Below, piece by piece: positions 53,773-61,691 of a stretch of DNA of 64,000 nucleotides. The DNA is from Arthrobacter saudimassiliensis (lineage in GTDB: Bacteria; Actinomycetota; Actinomycetes; Actinomycetales; Micrococcaceae), in contig LN483070.1 in NCBI GenBank assembly GCA_900016675.1, positions 1,736,001 through 1,800,000 of the forward strand. Reading direction: 5' to 3'. The translations under genes were made by a program, and so were the position numbers. The notes under the pieces were generated by a model. That model made no database searches and had not been told where the DNA came from. It worked only from the letters and a program-made list of their open reading frames with translations. How positions within the stretch are numbered: the first letter of the stretch is position 1; every line of letters starts with the position of its first letter.

Positions 53773-55130
53773 CCCCGGACGGCCACCGGACGCCTCCGCC
53801 CCCCGCGGCAGCGGACGCTCGAACCGCCCGACGTCCCGGCACGTGGCGTAACTGGGCCCGCACGGTGGCGGTGACGCCGGAACAGGTGGTGCGGCCGCGC
53901 AGCCGGAGCGAGCTGCAGCGCGCCGTGACGTCCGCAGCAGCGGCCGGGCGCAGGATCAAGGCGGTGGGCGCGGGACACAGCTTCACCGGCATCGCGGCGG
54001 CCCCCGGGGTGCGGCTGGACCTGGACCGGCTGCAGGGGCTGGTACACGTGGACACTGACCGGGGCCGGGTGACCCTGCATGCGGGCACCCGGCTGCACCG
54101 GATCCCGGCGCTGCTGGCACCTTACGGCCTGGCGATGCCCAACCTGGGCGACATCGACCGGCAGTCCCTGGCCGGCGCGGTATCCACCGGCACGCACGGC
54201 ACCGGTGCGGGTTACGGCGGCCTGGCCACCCAGGTCTGCGGCGTGACCCTGGTGCAGCCCGACGGCGGCCTGCTCACGGTGGCCGGGGACGATCCCCTGC
54301 TGCCGGCGGCGGCCCTGAGCCTGGGCGCCCTGGGAATCATCGCCGACGTCACGCTGCAGTGCGTCCCGGCGTTCCTGCTTCGGGCCGAGGAGCGGTCCGA
54401 ACCGCTCACGGCGGTCCTGGCCGACCTGCCGGACCGGGTGAAGTCCGCCGACCACTTCGAGTTCTACTGGTTTCCGCACACCGACCGGGCAGCCACCAAG
54501 ACCAACACCCGGCTGCCGCCGTCCTCCCCGCGCCGTCCGCTGCCCCCGCTGCGGGGCTGGCTGGACGACTCCCTGCTTGCCAACGGCCTCTTCCGGGCCA
54601 CCTGTGCGGCCGGCCTGGGCGTGCCGGCGGCCGTACCTGCCGTGAACCGCGCCGCGGCCCGGCTGCTCGGCGGCCGGGAGTATACGGACGCCTCCTGGCG
54701 GGTCTTTACCCAGCGGCGGACGGTCCGCTTCCAGGAGATGGAGTACGCGGTGCCCGCCGAGCTGCTGCCGGCCGCATTCGAGGACCTTCGGGCCCTCATC
54801 GACAACCGCCGCTGGCGGATTTCCTTCCCCGTCGAGGTGCGTTGGGCCGCGGCTGACGACCGCTGGCTTTCCACCGCGTACGGGCAGGACACCGGCTATC
54901 TGGCCGTGCACCGCTACTGGCGCGAGGACCCTGCGGATTACTTCGCGGCGGTGGAGGAGATTCTGCTGGCGCACGGCGGGCGGCCGCACTGGGGAAAGCT
55001 GCACTCACTGGACGCCCGGACCCTGGCGCAGCGGTATCCGCGGTTCGGGCAGTTCCAGGCGCTGCGGAACCGCCTGGATCCGGATCGGGTGTTCAGCAAC
55101 GGCTATCTCGACAGAGTGCTCGGCGCGTAG
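53769..55130 (+). CDS. FAD-linked sugar-lactone oxidase (ALO/GulLO family)
   Basis: The 453-residue protein has an FAD-binding PCMH domain (GAGHSFTGIA near residue 67, AGAVSTGTHGTG near residue 137) and an ALO C-terminal domain ending RPHWGKLHS. The family oxidises aldonolactones such as D-arabinono- or L-gulono-1,4-lactone, or sugar alcohols. It overlaps the PLP enzyme by 4 bp. The pair suggests joint processing of a D-amino acid or sugar; inference only. Confidence 0.88.
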   Translation: MTPDGHRTPPPPAAADARTARRPGTWRNWARTVAVTPEQVVRPRSRSELQRAVTSAAAAGRRIKAVGAGHSFTGIAAAPGVRLDLDRLQGLVHVDTDRGRVTLHAGTRLHRIPALLAPYGLAMPNLGDIDRQSLAGAVSTGTHGTGAGYGGLATQVCGVTLVQPDGGLLTVAGDDPLLPAAALSLGALGIIADVTLQCVPAFLLRAEERSEPLTAVLADLPDRVKSADHFEFYWFPHTDRAATKTNTRLPPSSPRRPLPPLRGWLDDSLLANGLFRATCAAGLGVPAAVPAVNRAAARLLGGREYTDASWRVFTQRRTVRFQEMEYAVPAELLPAAFEDLRALIDNRRWRISFPVEVRWAAADDRWLSTAYGQDTGYLAVHRYWREDPADYFAAVEEILLAHGGRPHWGKLHSLDARTLAQRYPRFGQFQALRNRLDPDRVFSNGYLDRVLGA

Positions 55131-55160
55131 CCGGCGGGGCGGCGCTGCTACCCTCATTGC

Positions 55161-55174
55161 TGAACGCTTATTCA
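55161..55174. promoter_or_regulatory. Operator-like site before the TetR gene
   Basis: TGAACGCTTATTCA lies 20 bp before the TetR GTG start. It has outer TGAA/TTCA arms and matches TGATCGCTTAGTCA at 58052-58065 at 12 of 14 positions. Confidence 0.65.
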
Positions 55175-55193
55175 CCTATCTTGGGAGGTATCG

Positions 55194-55775
55194 GTGCCTG
55201 CAACAGCCACGGGCCAGCGGCTGCTGGATTCCGCCACCGAGGCCTTCGCGGCCAAGGGGTTCCACGGCACCACCACCCGGGACATCGCCACCGCCGCCGG
55301 AGTGACTCCCGGGGCCGTGTACGTACACCACAGCTCCAAGGAGGAGCTGCTCTACACCATCTCCCGGGAAGGCCACGAACGGACCCTCGAGCTGGTGCGG
55401 GCCAGTGCCGCCGCCGCCACCGATCCCGTGGAGCAGATCCGCACCATGGTGCGGGACCTGGTCGAGTGGCAGGCCGTGAACCGCACCAAGTCCTCGGTGG
55501 TGAACTTCGAGCTCGCCGCCCTCTCCGACGAGCACCGCCGGGAGGTCCTCGAGTTCCGCCGCGCCGTCGACGCCGAGTTCCGCGCCGTCGTCGAGCGGGG
55601 CCGGCAGCAGGGACGCTTCGCCGTCGAGGACCCCGCGCTGGCCACCCTGGCGCTGCTTTCCCTCTGCATCGACGTGGCCCGCTGGTTCCAGGGCGGCGGC
55701 CGGCTCGGCGCCGCGGAGATCGGCAGGCACCACAGCACCCTCGCGCTGCGCATGCTGGGCGTCGACGGCGCGTAG
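55194..55775 (+). CDS. TetR-family transcriptional regulator
   Basis: The 193-residue protein has a TetR HTH at residues 8-50 (QRLLDSATEAFAAKGFHGTT; RDIATAAGVTPGAVYVHHSS) and a ligand-binding domain of the acyl-CoA-responsive type. GTG 55194 with GGGAGGTA. Two related palindromes, one upstream and one before the acyl-CoA dehydrogenase, suggest it represses itself and that gene. Confidence 0.88.
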   Translation: MPATATGQRLLDSATEAFAAKGFHGTTTRDIATAAGVTPGAVYVHHSSKEELLYTISREGHERTLELVRASAAAATDPVEQIRTMVRDLVEWQAVNRTKSSVVNFELAALSDEHRREVLEFRRAVDAEFRAVVERGRQQGRFAVEDPALATLALLSLCIDVARWFQGGGRLGAAEIGRHHSTLALRMLGVDGA

Positions 55776-55932
55776 CAGCCTGCCCGCCCGTGTCGCCTGT
55801 CGGTGTCCCCGCCGCCCTCGCGCCGTCGGTGCGCCGCCGGCGTCGCACCTTCCGCGGTTTCTCCCGCTTCTCCCTGTTTCCCGGTCCGTCCCGGCGGGAT
55901 AGTGGTGAGGACGCAATGGAAAGGAGGCCATC

Positions 55933-56754
55933 ATGACAGGACCGACCACCCTGCTGACCGGTATCGGCATGGGCGAGTCCGCGCGCTGGCACGGCGGCGA
56001 ACTGTGGTTCGCCGACTGGCGGGCCGGCACCATTTCGGCGTTGGACGCGGCCGGCAACCTCCGCCGGGTGACGGCCGTTCCGTCCTTTCCGATCAGTTTT
56101 GACTGGCTGCCCGATGGGCGGATGGCCGTGGTCTCCGGCAGTGACGGGCACGTGCTGGTCGAACTGCCGCACGCCGGCCTGCTGCCGCTGGCCGACCTGA
56201 CGCCCATTTCGGAGCACCCCTGGAACGAGATTGCCGTTCACCCGGGCGGGAACATCTACGTCAACGGCATCGGGCACGACTACGCCGGCGAACCGCAGCA
56301 CAGCGGGGTCATCGCCCTGGTCCGCCCGGACGGGTCGGCGCAGCAGGTGGCGGAAGGGCTCGCCTTCCCCAACGGCATGCTGGTCTCCGCCGACGGCTCC
56401 ACGCTGGTGGTGGCGGAGTCCTACGCGGGGCGGCTCACGTCCTTCGCGATCGCCCCGGACGGCACGCTGAGCCCTGCCGGGGCCTGGGCCGTGCTGGAGA
56501 GCAGCGCGCCCGACGGCATCTGCTGGGACGGCAGCGGCGGCATCTGGTTCGCCGAGGTTCCGGGCGAACGCTGTGTCCGCGTCGAGCAGGGCGGGAGGGT
56601 GCTGGCAACGGTGCAGCTGGAGCAGGGCTGTTTTTCCTGCGCCCTGGGCGGCGAGGACGGCGCGGTGCTGTTCATGACCACGGCGCAGTGGCCCGAGGTC
56701 CTGGATCCGACGGCGGAGAACACCGGCCGGGTTGTCGGCCTGCGGGTGGGGTGA
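55933..56754 (+). CDS. SMP-30/gluconolactonase-family protein
   Basis: The 273-residue six-bladed propeller protein has GESARWHGGELWFADW near the N-terminus, the metal-site WNEIAVHPGGNIYVNG and FPNGMLVSADG, and APDGICWDGSGGIW. It may hydrolyse a sugar lactone; some family members are metallo-esterases. AAAGGAGG upstream. It is convergent with the acyl-CoA dehydrogenase. Confidence 0.87.
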   Translation: MTGPTTLLTGIGMGESARWHGGELWFADWRAGTISALDAAGNLRRVTAVPSFPISFDWLPDGRMAVVSGSDGHVLVELPHAGLLPLADLTPISEHPWNEIAVHPGGNIYVNGIGHDYAGEPQHSGVIALVRPDGSAQQVAEGLAFPNGMLVSADGSTLVVAESYAGRLTSFAIAPDGTLSPAGAWAVLESSAPDGICWDGSGGIWFAEVPGERCVRVEQGGRVLATVQLEQGCFSCALGGEDGAVLFMTTAQWPEVLDPTAENTGRVVGLRVG

Positions 56755-56758
56755 CCGG

Positions 56759-56784
56759 CCCGGGCCCCCGTGCCGGGGCCCGGG
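56759..56784. terminator. Hairpin between convergent genes
   Basis: CCCGGGCCCC and GGGGCCCGGG form a perfect 10-bp stem with a 6-nt loop between the stops of the SMP-30 and acyl-CoA dehydrogenase genes. It likely serves both directions. Confidence 0.6.
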
Positions 56785-56796
56785 GGCGGCCTGCGG

Positions 56797-58026
56797 TCAG
56801 GCGAAGGCGGAGAGCCCGGTGATGTGCCGGCCCAGGATCAGAGACTGCATGGAATCGGTTCCCTCATAGGTGTAGACGACCTCCATGTCGGTGAGGTGTC
56901 GGGCCACGTGGTTTTCCAGCAGCAGCCCGTTCCCGCCCATGATGTCGCGCGCTTCGGAGCAGATCCAGCGGCCCTGGCGGGCGGCGAACATCTTCGCCAT
57001 GGACGCCATGGGGGAAGTGAGCCTGCCCTGCTCGGCCAGGTCGTTGAGCCGGAAGCAGGTGAGCTTGATGGCGGTCAGCTGCGCCAGCATGTTCGCCAGC
57101 TTGTTCTGCACCAGCTGGAAGCCGGCGATCGGGGCACCGAACTGGGTGCGCTGCTTGGCGTAGGCGACGGCGATTTCATAGGCCGCGCGGGCATGGCCCA
57201 ACGCCTCCCATGCCACTCCCCCGCGCGTGGAGGTCAGCACGGTGTTGACGTCCTTGAAGCTGTTGCTGTTCTCCAGCCGGTTGCCCGCCGGAATGCGCAG
57301 GTCCTCAATGACGATGTCGGGCTGCAGTACTGCCCGCTTGCCCATCTTGCCGGTGATGACTTCGGCGGAGAATCCGTCGGGGCGGCTGCCGTCCGCTTCC
57401 TTCTCCATGACGAAGCCCTTGACCGCGCCGTCGGCCTCGTCGCGGGCGAAGATGATGACGACGTCCGCGAAGCTGGAGTTGCCGATCCAGCGTTTGCGGC
57501 CGTTGAGCACGTACTCGTCCCCGTCGCGCCGCGCAGTGGTCTCCAGGGACACGGAGTCGGAGCCGTGATCGGGCTCGGTGAGCGCGAAGGCGCCGATCTT
57601 CTCCAGCTTCGCCATGGCCGGCAGCCAGCGCTGCTTCTGCTCCTCGCTGCCAAGCATGTCGATGCTGCCCATGGCCAGTCCGGAGTGGACGCCGAAGAAG
57701 GTGTAGAGGGACCCGTCTCCGCGGGCCAGCTCGGCTGCGGTCACCGCCGTCGCCAGGCGGCTGAGGCCGGGACAGCCATGGCCGCTGATCGTCCCGCCGG
57801 TGATGTTCAGGGCCGCGAGCTTCGGCACCAGTTCAGCGGGGAACTCCGCCCGCTCCCAGTAGCCGTTGATCACCGGCAGCAGGTCGTGGTCCACGAAGTC
57901 CCGCACCCTGGCCTGAAGGGCCCGGGTCTCGTCATCGAGCAGGTCGTCGAGCAGGTAGAGGTCCGAGTCGACGTCGTCCGCGGCGGCGGGGTCGAAGGCT
58001 GGGCGGGCGGTCTGGGTGACGGTCAT
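56797..58026 (-). CDS. Acyl-CoA dehydrogenase (glutaryl-CoA dehydrogenase-like)
   Basis: The 409-residue flavoprotein has FALTEPDHGSDSVSL in the middle beta domain, the flavin/adenine loop and the C-terminal VYTYEGTDSMQSLILGR whose Glu in YEGT is the catalytic base in the glutaryl-CoA dehydrogenase type. It oxidises acyl-CoA in catabolism of amino or fatty acids. A TetR operator-like site is 26 bp upstream of its start. Confidence 0.92.
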   Translation of the reverse strand: MTVTQTARPAFDPAAADDVDSDLYLLDDLLDDETRALQARVRDFVDHDLLPVINGYWERAEFPAELVPKLAALNITGGTISGHGCPGLSRLATAVTAAELARGDGSLYTFFGVHSGLAMGSIDMLGSEEQKQRWLPAMAKLEKIGAFALTEPDHGSDSVSLETTARRDGDEYVLNGRKRWIGNSSFADVVIIFARDEADGAVKGFVMEKEADGSRPDGFSAEVITGKMGKRAVLQPDIVIEDLRIPAGNRLENSNSFKDVNTVLTSTRGGVAWEALGHARAAYEIAVAYAKQRTQFGAPIAGFQLVQNKLANMLAQLTAIKLTCFRLNDLAEQGRLTSPMASMAKMFAARQGRWICSEARDIMGGNGLLLENHVARHLTDMEVVYTYEGTDSMQSLILGRHITGLSAFA

Positions 58027-58051
58027 CGGGGCTCCTGCAGGCTGAGGTAAC

Positions 58052-58065
58052 TGATCGCTTAGTCA
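58052..58065. promoter_or_regulatory. Operator-like site before the acyl-CoA dehydrogenase gene
   Basis: TGATCGCTTAGTCA shares the core CGCTTA and the TGA/TCA arms with the site before the TetR gene. It begins 26 bp before the ATG at 58026 and is flanked by C/G that extend the arms to CTGA / TCAG. Confidence 0.65.
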
Positions 58066-58169
58066 GTATGACCAGCGTCACATCAGCGGTCAAGGGTCGG
58101 GCCTGGGCCCCGTCAGGCCCCGAGCGCCCATCCGTCCGCACCGCTCCTTAACCGGCGGAAGGCTTAAAC

Positions 58170-58210
58170 GGCGGAAGGCGGGACCCGGAGACCCGGTCCC
58201 GCCTTCCGCC
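58170..58210 (-). terminator. Long hairpin downstream of the DHA2 exporter gene
   Basis: A perfect 16-bp stem (GGCGGAAGGCGGGACC / GGTCCCGCCTTCCGCC) with a 9-nt loop lies just after the exporter stop at 58217 on the minus strand. The same GGCGGAAGGC arm also occurs as a direct repeat at 58154-58163. Confidence 0.75.
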
Positions 58211-58216
58211 GTGCCG

Positions 58217-59710
58217 CTAATGTGCCGGGGCGCCCTCGGGCAGCTCGTTGGTGGGCCGGCGCACCAGGAACGAGGCGGCCAGGGCCAGCAGGGAGACGAC
58301 GGCGCCCCAGAAGAACGCGGTGTGCACCCCGTCGGCCGCCGCGCTGACGGCGTCGGCGCCGCCGTTCGCCGCCGCCGTCGTGCCCGCGGTCATCAGGGTG
58401 ATGAAGACGGCCGTGCCGGCGGCGCCGGCCAGCTGCTGCAGCGTGTTCAGGATGGCGCTGCCGTGCGAGTACAGGGAGCGGTCCAGCGAGCCGAGCGCCG
58501 ACGTGAACAGCGGTGTGAAGATGAACCCGAGCCCGGCGTTCAGCAGGCAGTGCAGGGCGATGACCAGGCCTACGGGGCTCTCCTGGTCCAGCAGCGTCAT
58601 TCCCCAGAGCGCGGCGCTGAGCAGCAGCGCACCGGGAACCACCAGCGGGCGGGGACCGAACCGGTCGAACAGGCCGCCGACGAACGGCGACAGGATCGCC
58701 ATCACGACGCCGCCGGGCAGCAGGAGCAGGCCGGTGGTCAGTGTGCTCAGGCCCAGGACGTTCTGCAGGTAGAGCGGCAGCACGATCAGCGACCCGAAGA
58801 GTGCCATCATGCTGATCAGGACCATGAGGATGGCCACCACGAAGGGCCGGCTGGCAAAGGTGCGCAGGTCCATCAGGGCCCGGTCGGAGCGCTGCAGCAC
58901 CAGCTGGCGGACGACGAAGCCGGCCAGGGCGGCCGCGCCGACCGACAGCGGGATCCACAGCGGCATCGGCGCCTCGCCGGCGGCGGCCTCGCCGATGCTG
59001 CTCAGCCCGAAGATCAGCCCGCCGAAGGCGAACGTGGACAGCACGATCGAGAGGATGTCGAAGGGCACCCGCTTGGTGTCGGTGAGGTTCTGCACCTTCA
59101 GGGCCCCGAGGAGCAGGGAGGCCAGCGCGATCGGAAGCACCAGCCAGAACATCCACCGCCAGTCCAGGACATTCAGGATCAGTCCGGACACGGTGGGGCC
59201 GATGGCCGGTGCCACCGCGATGACGATGGAGATGGTGCCCATGATACGGCCGCGTTTGTGCGCCGGCACGGTGTTGAGCACGGTGGTCATTAACAGCGGA
59301 ATCATGATGGCCGTGCCGCTGGCCTGGATGATCCGGCCGGCGAGCAGCGCCTCAAAGCCCGGCGCCAAAGCGGCGAGCAGGGTGCCGGTGCTGAACAGGG
59401 ACATCGCCGTGATGAACAGGGCGCGCATGGTGAAGCGCTGCAGCAGGAAGCCGGTGGCCGGGATCACCACGGCCATGGTCAGCATGAACCCCGTGGTGAG
59501 CCACTGGGCGGTTGCGGCGGTGATCTCGAGGTCAGCCATCAGCCGGGGCAGCGCCACGCTCATGATGGTCTCGTTCAGGATCACCACGAAGGAGGAGACC
59601 AGCAGCAGGCCGATGACGGTCCTGGTGCGGGCGTCCATCGTGTCCGGCACGGGGGCAGGCGCTGCGGCTGGAGGCACGGGAGAAGCGACGGGATGTGTAT
59701 CGGTACTCAA
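58217..59710 (-). CDS. DHA2-family MFS multidrug efflux transporter
   Basis: The 497-residue exporter has 14 membrane helices, with the DHA2 loop motif near LQRFTMR and the segment around GFLLQRFTMRALFITAM; LNETIMSVALPRLMADLEIT opens helix 1. A TTG at 59710 with AGAAGGA 11 nt upstream is preferred; ATG 59638 (MDARTRTV) is the alternative. It is unlike the two tandem DHA2 exporters at 2-6 kb (Lde/LfrA type rather than EmrB type). Substrate unknown. Confidence 0.87.
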   Translation of the reverse strand: MSTDTHPVASPVPPAAAPAPVPDTMDARTRTVIGLLLVSSFVVILNETIMSVALPRLMADLEITAATAQWLTTGFMLTMAVVIPATGFLLQRFTMRALFITAMSLFSTGTLLAALAPGFEALLAGRIIQASGTAIMIPLLMTTVLNTVPAHKRGRIMGTISIVIAVAPAIGPTVSGLILNVLDWRWMFWLVLPIALASLLLGALKVQNLTDTKRVPFDILSIVLSTFAFGGLIFGLSSIGEAAAGEAPMPLWIPLSVGAAALAGFVVRQLVLQRSDRALMDLRTFASRPFVVAILMVLISMMALFGSLIVLPLYLQNVLGLSTLTTGLLLLPGGVVMAILSPFVGGLFDRFGPRPLVVPGALLLSAALWGMTLLDQESPVGLVIALHCLLNAGLGFIFTPLFTSALGSLDRSLYSHGSAILNTLQQLAGAAGTAVFITLMTAGTTAAANGGADAVSAAADGVHTAFFWGAVVSLLALAASFLVRRPTNELPEGAPAH

Positions 59711-59965
59711 AGGGGGAACTGTCCTTCTCGGGGTCGAAATGCGGGCGGGCGCCGGCTGCGCGGCGGGACCGTCGTGACGGCTCAGGGACCGTTCCGGCCC
59801 AGGCTCCTCAACCGTAACGCGGGCACCTGCAGGTTTCATTCCTTGCCGGAGGCAGGCGGGAAGCGTCGGCGGCAGGGCGCGGCACGGGCGTGCCTGCCCG
59901 CGGTCGTCACCGCATCGGTGCGCGGGTCAGCCTAGGATGGGGCACAACCGACCCGAAGGAGTGCC

Positions 59966-60730
59966 GTGAGCTTTGTGCCTGCCCGCGAGGTGCCGGCGGA
60001 TCCGCCGTGGAACCGGTGGCGGGGTTTCGTCCCGTTCGCGACCGTCTCGGCGGTCCACGTCACCGCCCGCTTCGTGGCGGCCGACGACGTCGCCGGCCCG
60101 ACCAAGCTGGCGCTGATGCCGCTGCTGGCCGGGGCGGCGCTCTGGACCCTGCGCGGACGAAAGGTCGACGGCGCGTCCGCGCTGCTGCTCGGTGCCCTGA
60201 CCTTCTCCGGGATCGGCGACGGCGCCGGGGCCTTCTTCCCGCACGCGCCGGAGGTGCCGGTCATGATCGCCGCCTTCGGCGTCGCCCACCTTTGCTGGAT
60301 CCGGCTGCTGTCCAAGCATGCGGCGCCTGGGCCGCTTCCGCGCTGGGCGGTACTGTTTCCGGTCTGGTGGGCGGGCATGCTTGCGGCGCTGTGGCCTTCG
60401 CTCGGCTCCCTGGCTGCCGCGGTGGCCCTCTACGGCGTCGTGCTGGGCGGCACTGCGGCGACGGCGGCGCGCTGCGGGCCGTTGGTCGCCGCCGGCGGGC
60501 TGCTCTTCCTGGCCTCGGACACCGTGCTGGCCTTCCGCATCTTCAACCCCGGGGCGATGCCGGGCTGGACCAGCGCGCTGGTCATGCTGACCTACTGCGC
60601 CGGTCAGGGGCTGATGGTCGCCGGTTATCTGCGCCGGCGGGCGCGGCGGCGGCCTGCTCCGGCGGCGGAACCCGCTCCGGCCCGGCGGGGCCTTCTCGCC
60701 CGGCTGCGCCGTCCCGCCGCCTCATCCTGA
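59966..60730 (+). CDS. Lysoplasmalogenase-like membrane protein (YhhN family)
   Basis: The 254-residue protein has eight predicted membrane segments and YhhN-family features: GPTKLALMPLLAGAALW, LLLGALTFSGIGDGAGAFF and FLASDTVLAFRIFNPG. YhhN proteins cleave alkenyl ether or similar lipids. GTG 59966 with GAAGGA upstream. The C-terminus is an Arg/Pro-rich tail. A 255-bp gap to the exporter start contains no recognised feature. Confidence 0.83.
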   Translation: MSFVPAREVPADPPWNRWRGFVPFATVSAVHVTARFVAADDVAGPTKLALMPLLAGAALWTLRGRKVDGASALLLGALTFSGIGDGAGAFFPHAPEVPVMIAAFGVAHLCWIRLLSKHAAPGPLPRWAVLFPVWWAGMLAALWPSLGSLAAAVALYGVVLGGTAATAARCGPLVAAGGLLFLASDTVLAFRIFNPGAMPGWTSALVMLTYCAGQGLMVAGYLRRRARRRPAPAAEPAPARRGLLARLRRPAASS

Positions 60731-60739
60731 GCTCCGCGG

Positions 60740-61651
60740 CTAGTACTCCAGCAGTGCCCGCAGGCCGCCGGCGCCCATGATCCGGGCGCCGGCGGCGCGG
60801 CACCTGGCAGCGAGCTCCCGGTCGCTGGTGGCCACCGTGACGGTGCGCCCCCGGGCGGCCAGGTCGACGGCGGCGGCCACGATCGCGTCGTCACCGGCGG
60901 CCTCCGCCCGCCTGACGGTGAGGCCGGGAGCGTCGGGAAGCCCGGCCGCACCGCGGGACCGGCCTTCCAGCACGACCGTCACCTCGGGGAACCAGGTGTC
61001 CTCCGGCAGGTCGAGGACGTCCGCCGGAACACCGCGCACGCTGAGCGCAGCTGCCGCATCCAGCAGCCGCTGCGCAGCCGCCGCGCGGTCCTTCCACCAG
61101 CCGTCCGGTACGGAACCGACGACGTTCGCGGCATCGACCACGAGCGCTGGAAGGATTCCCAGCAGCGGCCGGAGCTTCTCCCACGAGGAAGCGAAGCCGG
61201 GATGCAGCGGCAGGCCCGCAACGTCGTCGGGCGGCACCCAGGCGAGCTCCCGGCTTTCCGGATCGCTGATTACCGGTTCGAAGGGTTCGGTCACGTCGGC
61301 CACCACGGTGGCGTAGGACCAGATGCCCAGGTCGAGGATGCTCATCAGCCGGGGCCGGACGGATGCGGCGGGTACGCCGGCTTCCTCGGCGGATTCCCGC
61401 AGCGCCGCGGCCAGGGCCGATTCGTGCTCGTGGCGGGCGCCGCCGGGCAGCGCCCAGGTGTCGCCGTGGTGGCTCCACGAGACGCGGTGCTGCAGCAGCA
61501 CGCCGCGGTCCGCGTCCAGGGCAAGCAGCCCCGCCGCCCCGAACCGGCCCCAGTAGCGTTCCCCGTCCGGGGCGGTGACCCACGCGTCTCCCGGATTGCG
61601 GGGACCGAAGGGACGGCGCGGCTCACCGGGGGCAGGGGGCTCAATCCTCAT
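60740..61651 (-). CDS. Nudix hydrolase fused to a NYN (PIN-like) domain
   Basis: The 303-residue protein has an N-terminal Nudix domain (residues 25-155) with the box GARHEHE-x7-RESAEEAGV, and a C-terminal NYN/PIN-like domain from about residue 165 (LVVDAANVVGSVPDGWWKDR; DDAIVAAAVDLAARGRTVTVATSDRE-type Asp residues). The Nudix part hydrolyses a nucleoside diphosphate; the NYN part is probably a ribonuclease. ATG 61651 starts with MRIEPPAPGEP. The pairing is unusual and points to RNA or nucleotide turnover. Confidence 0.8.
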   Translation of the reverse strand: MRIEPPAPGEPRRPFGPRNPGDAWVTAPDGERYWGRFGAAGLLALDADRGVLLQHRVSWSHHGDTWALPGGARHEHESALAAALRESAEEAGVPAASVRPRLMSILDLGIWSYATVVADVTEPFEPVISDPESRELAWVPPDDVAGLPLHPGFASSWEKLRPLLGILPALVVDAANVVGSVPDGWWKDRAAAAQRLLDAAAALSVRGVPADVLDLPEDTWFPEVTVVLEGRSRGAAGLPDAPGLTVRRAEAAGDDAIVAAAVDLAARGRTVTVATSDRELAARCRAAGARIMGAGGLRALLEY

Positions 61652-61691
61652 GGCCCCCAGCCTGCCATACCGGCACCCGCCCGGGCGCAGT

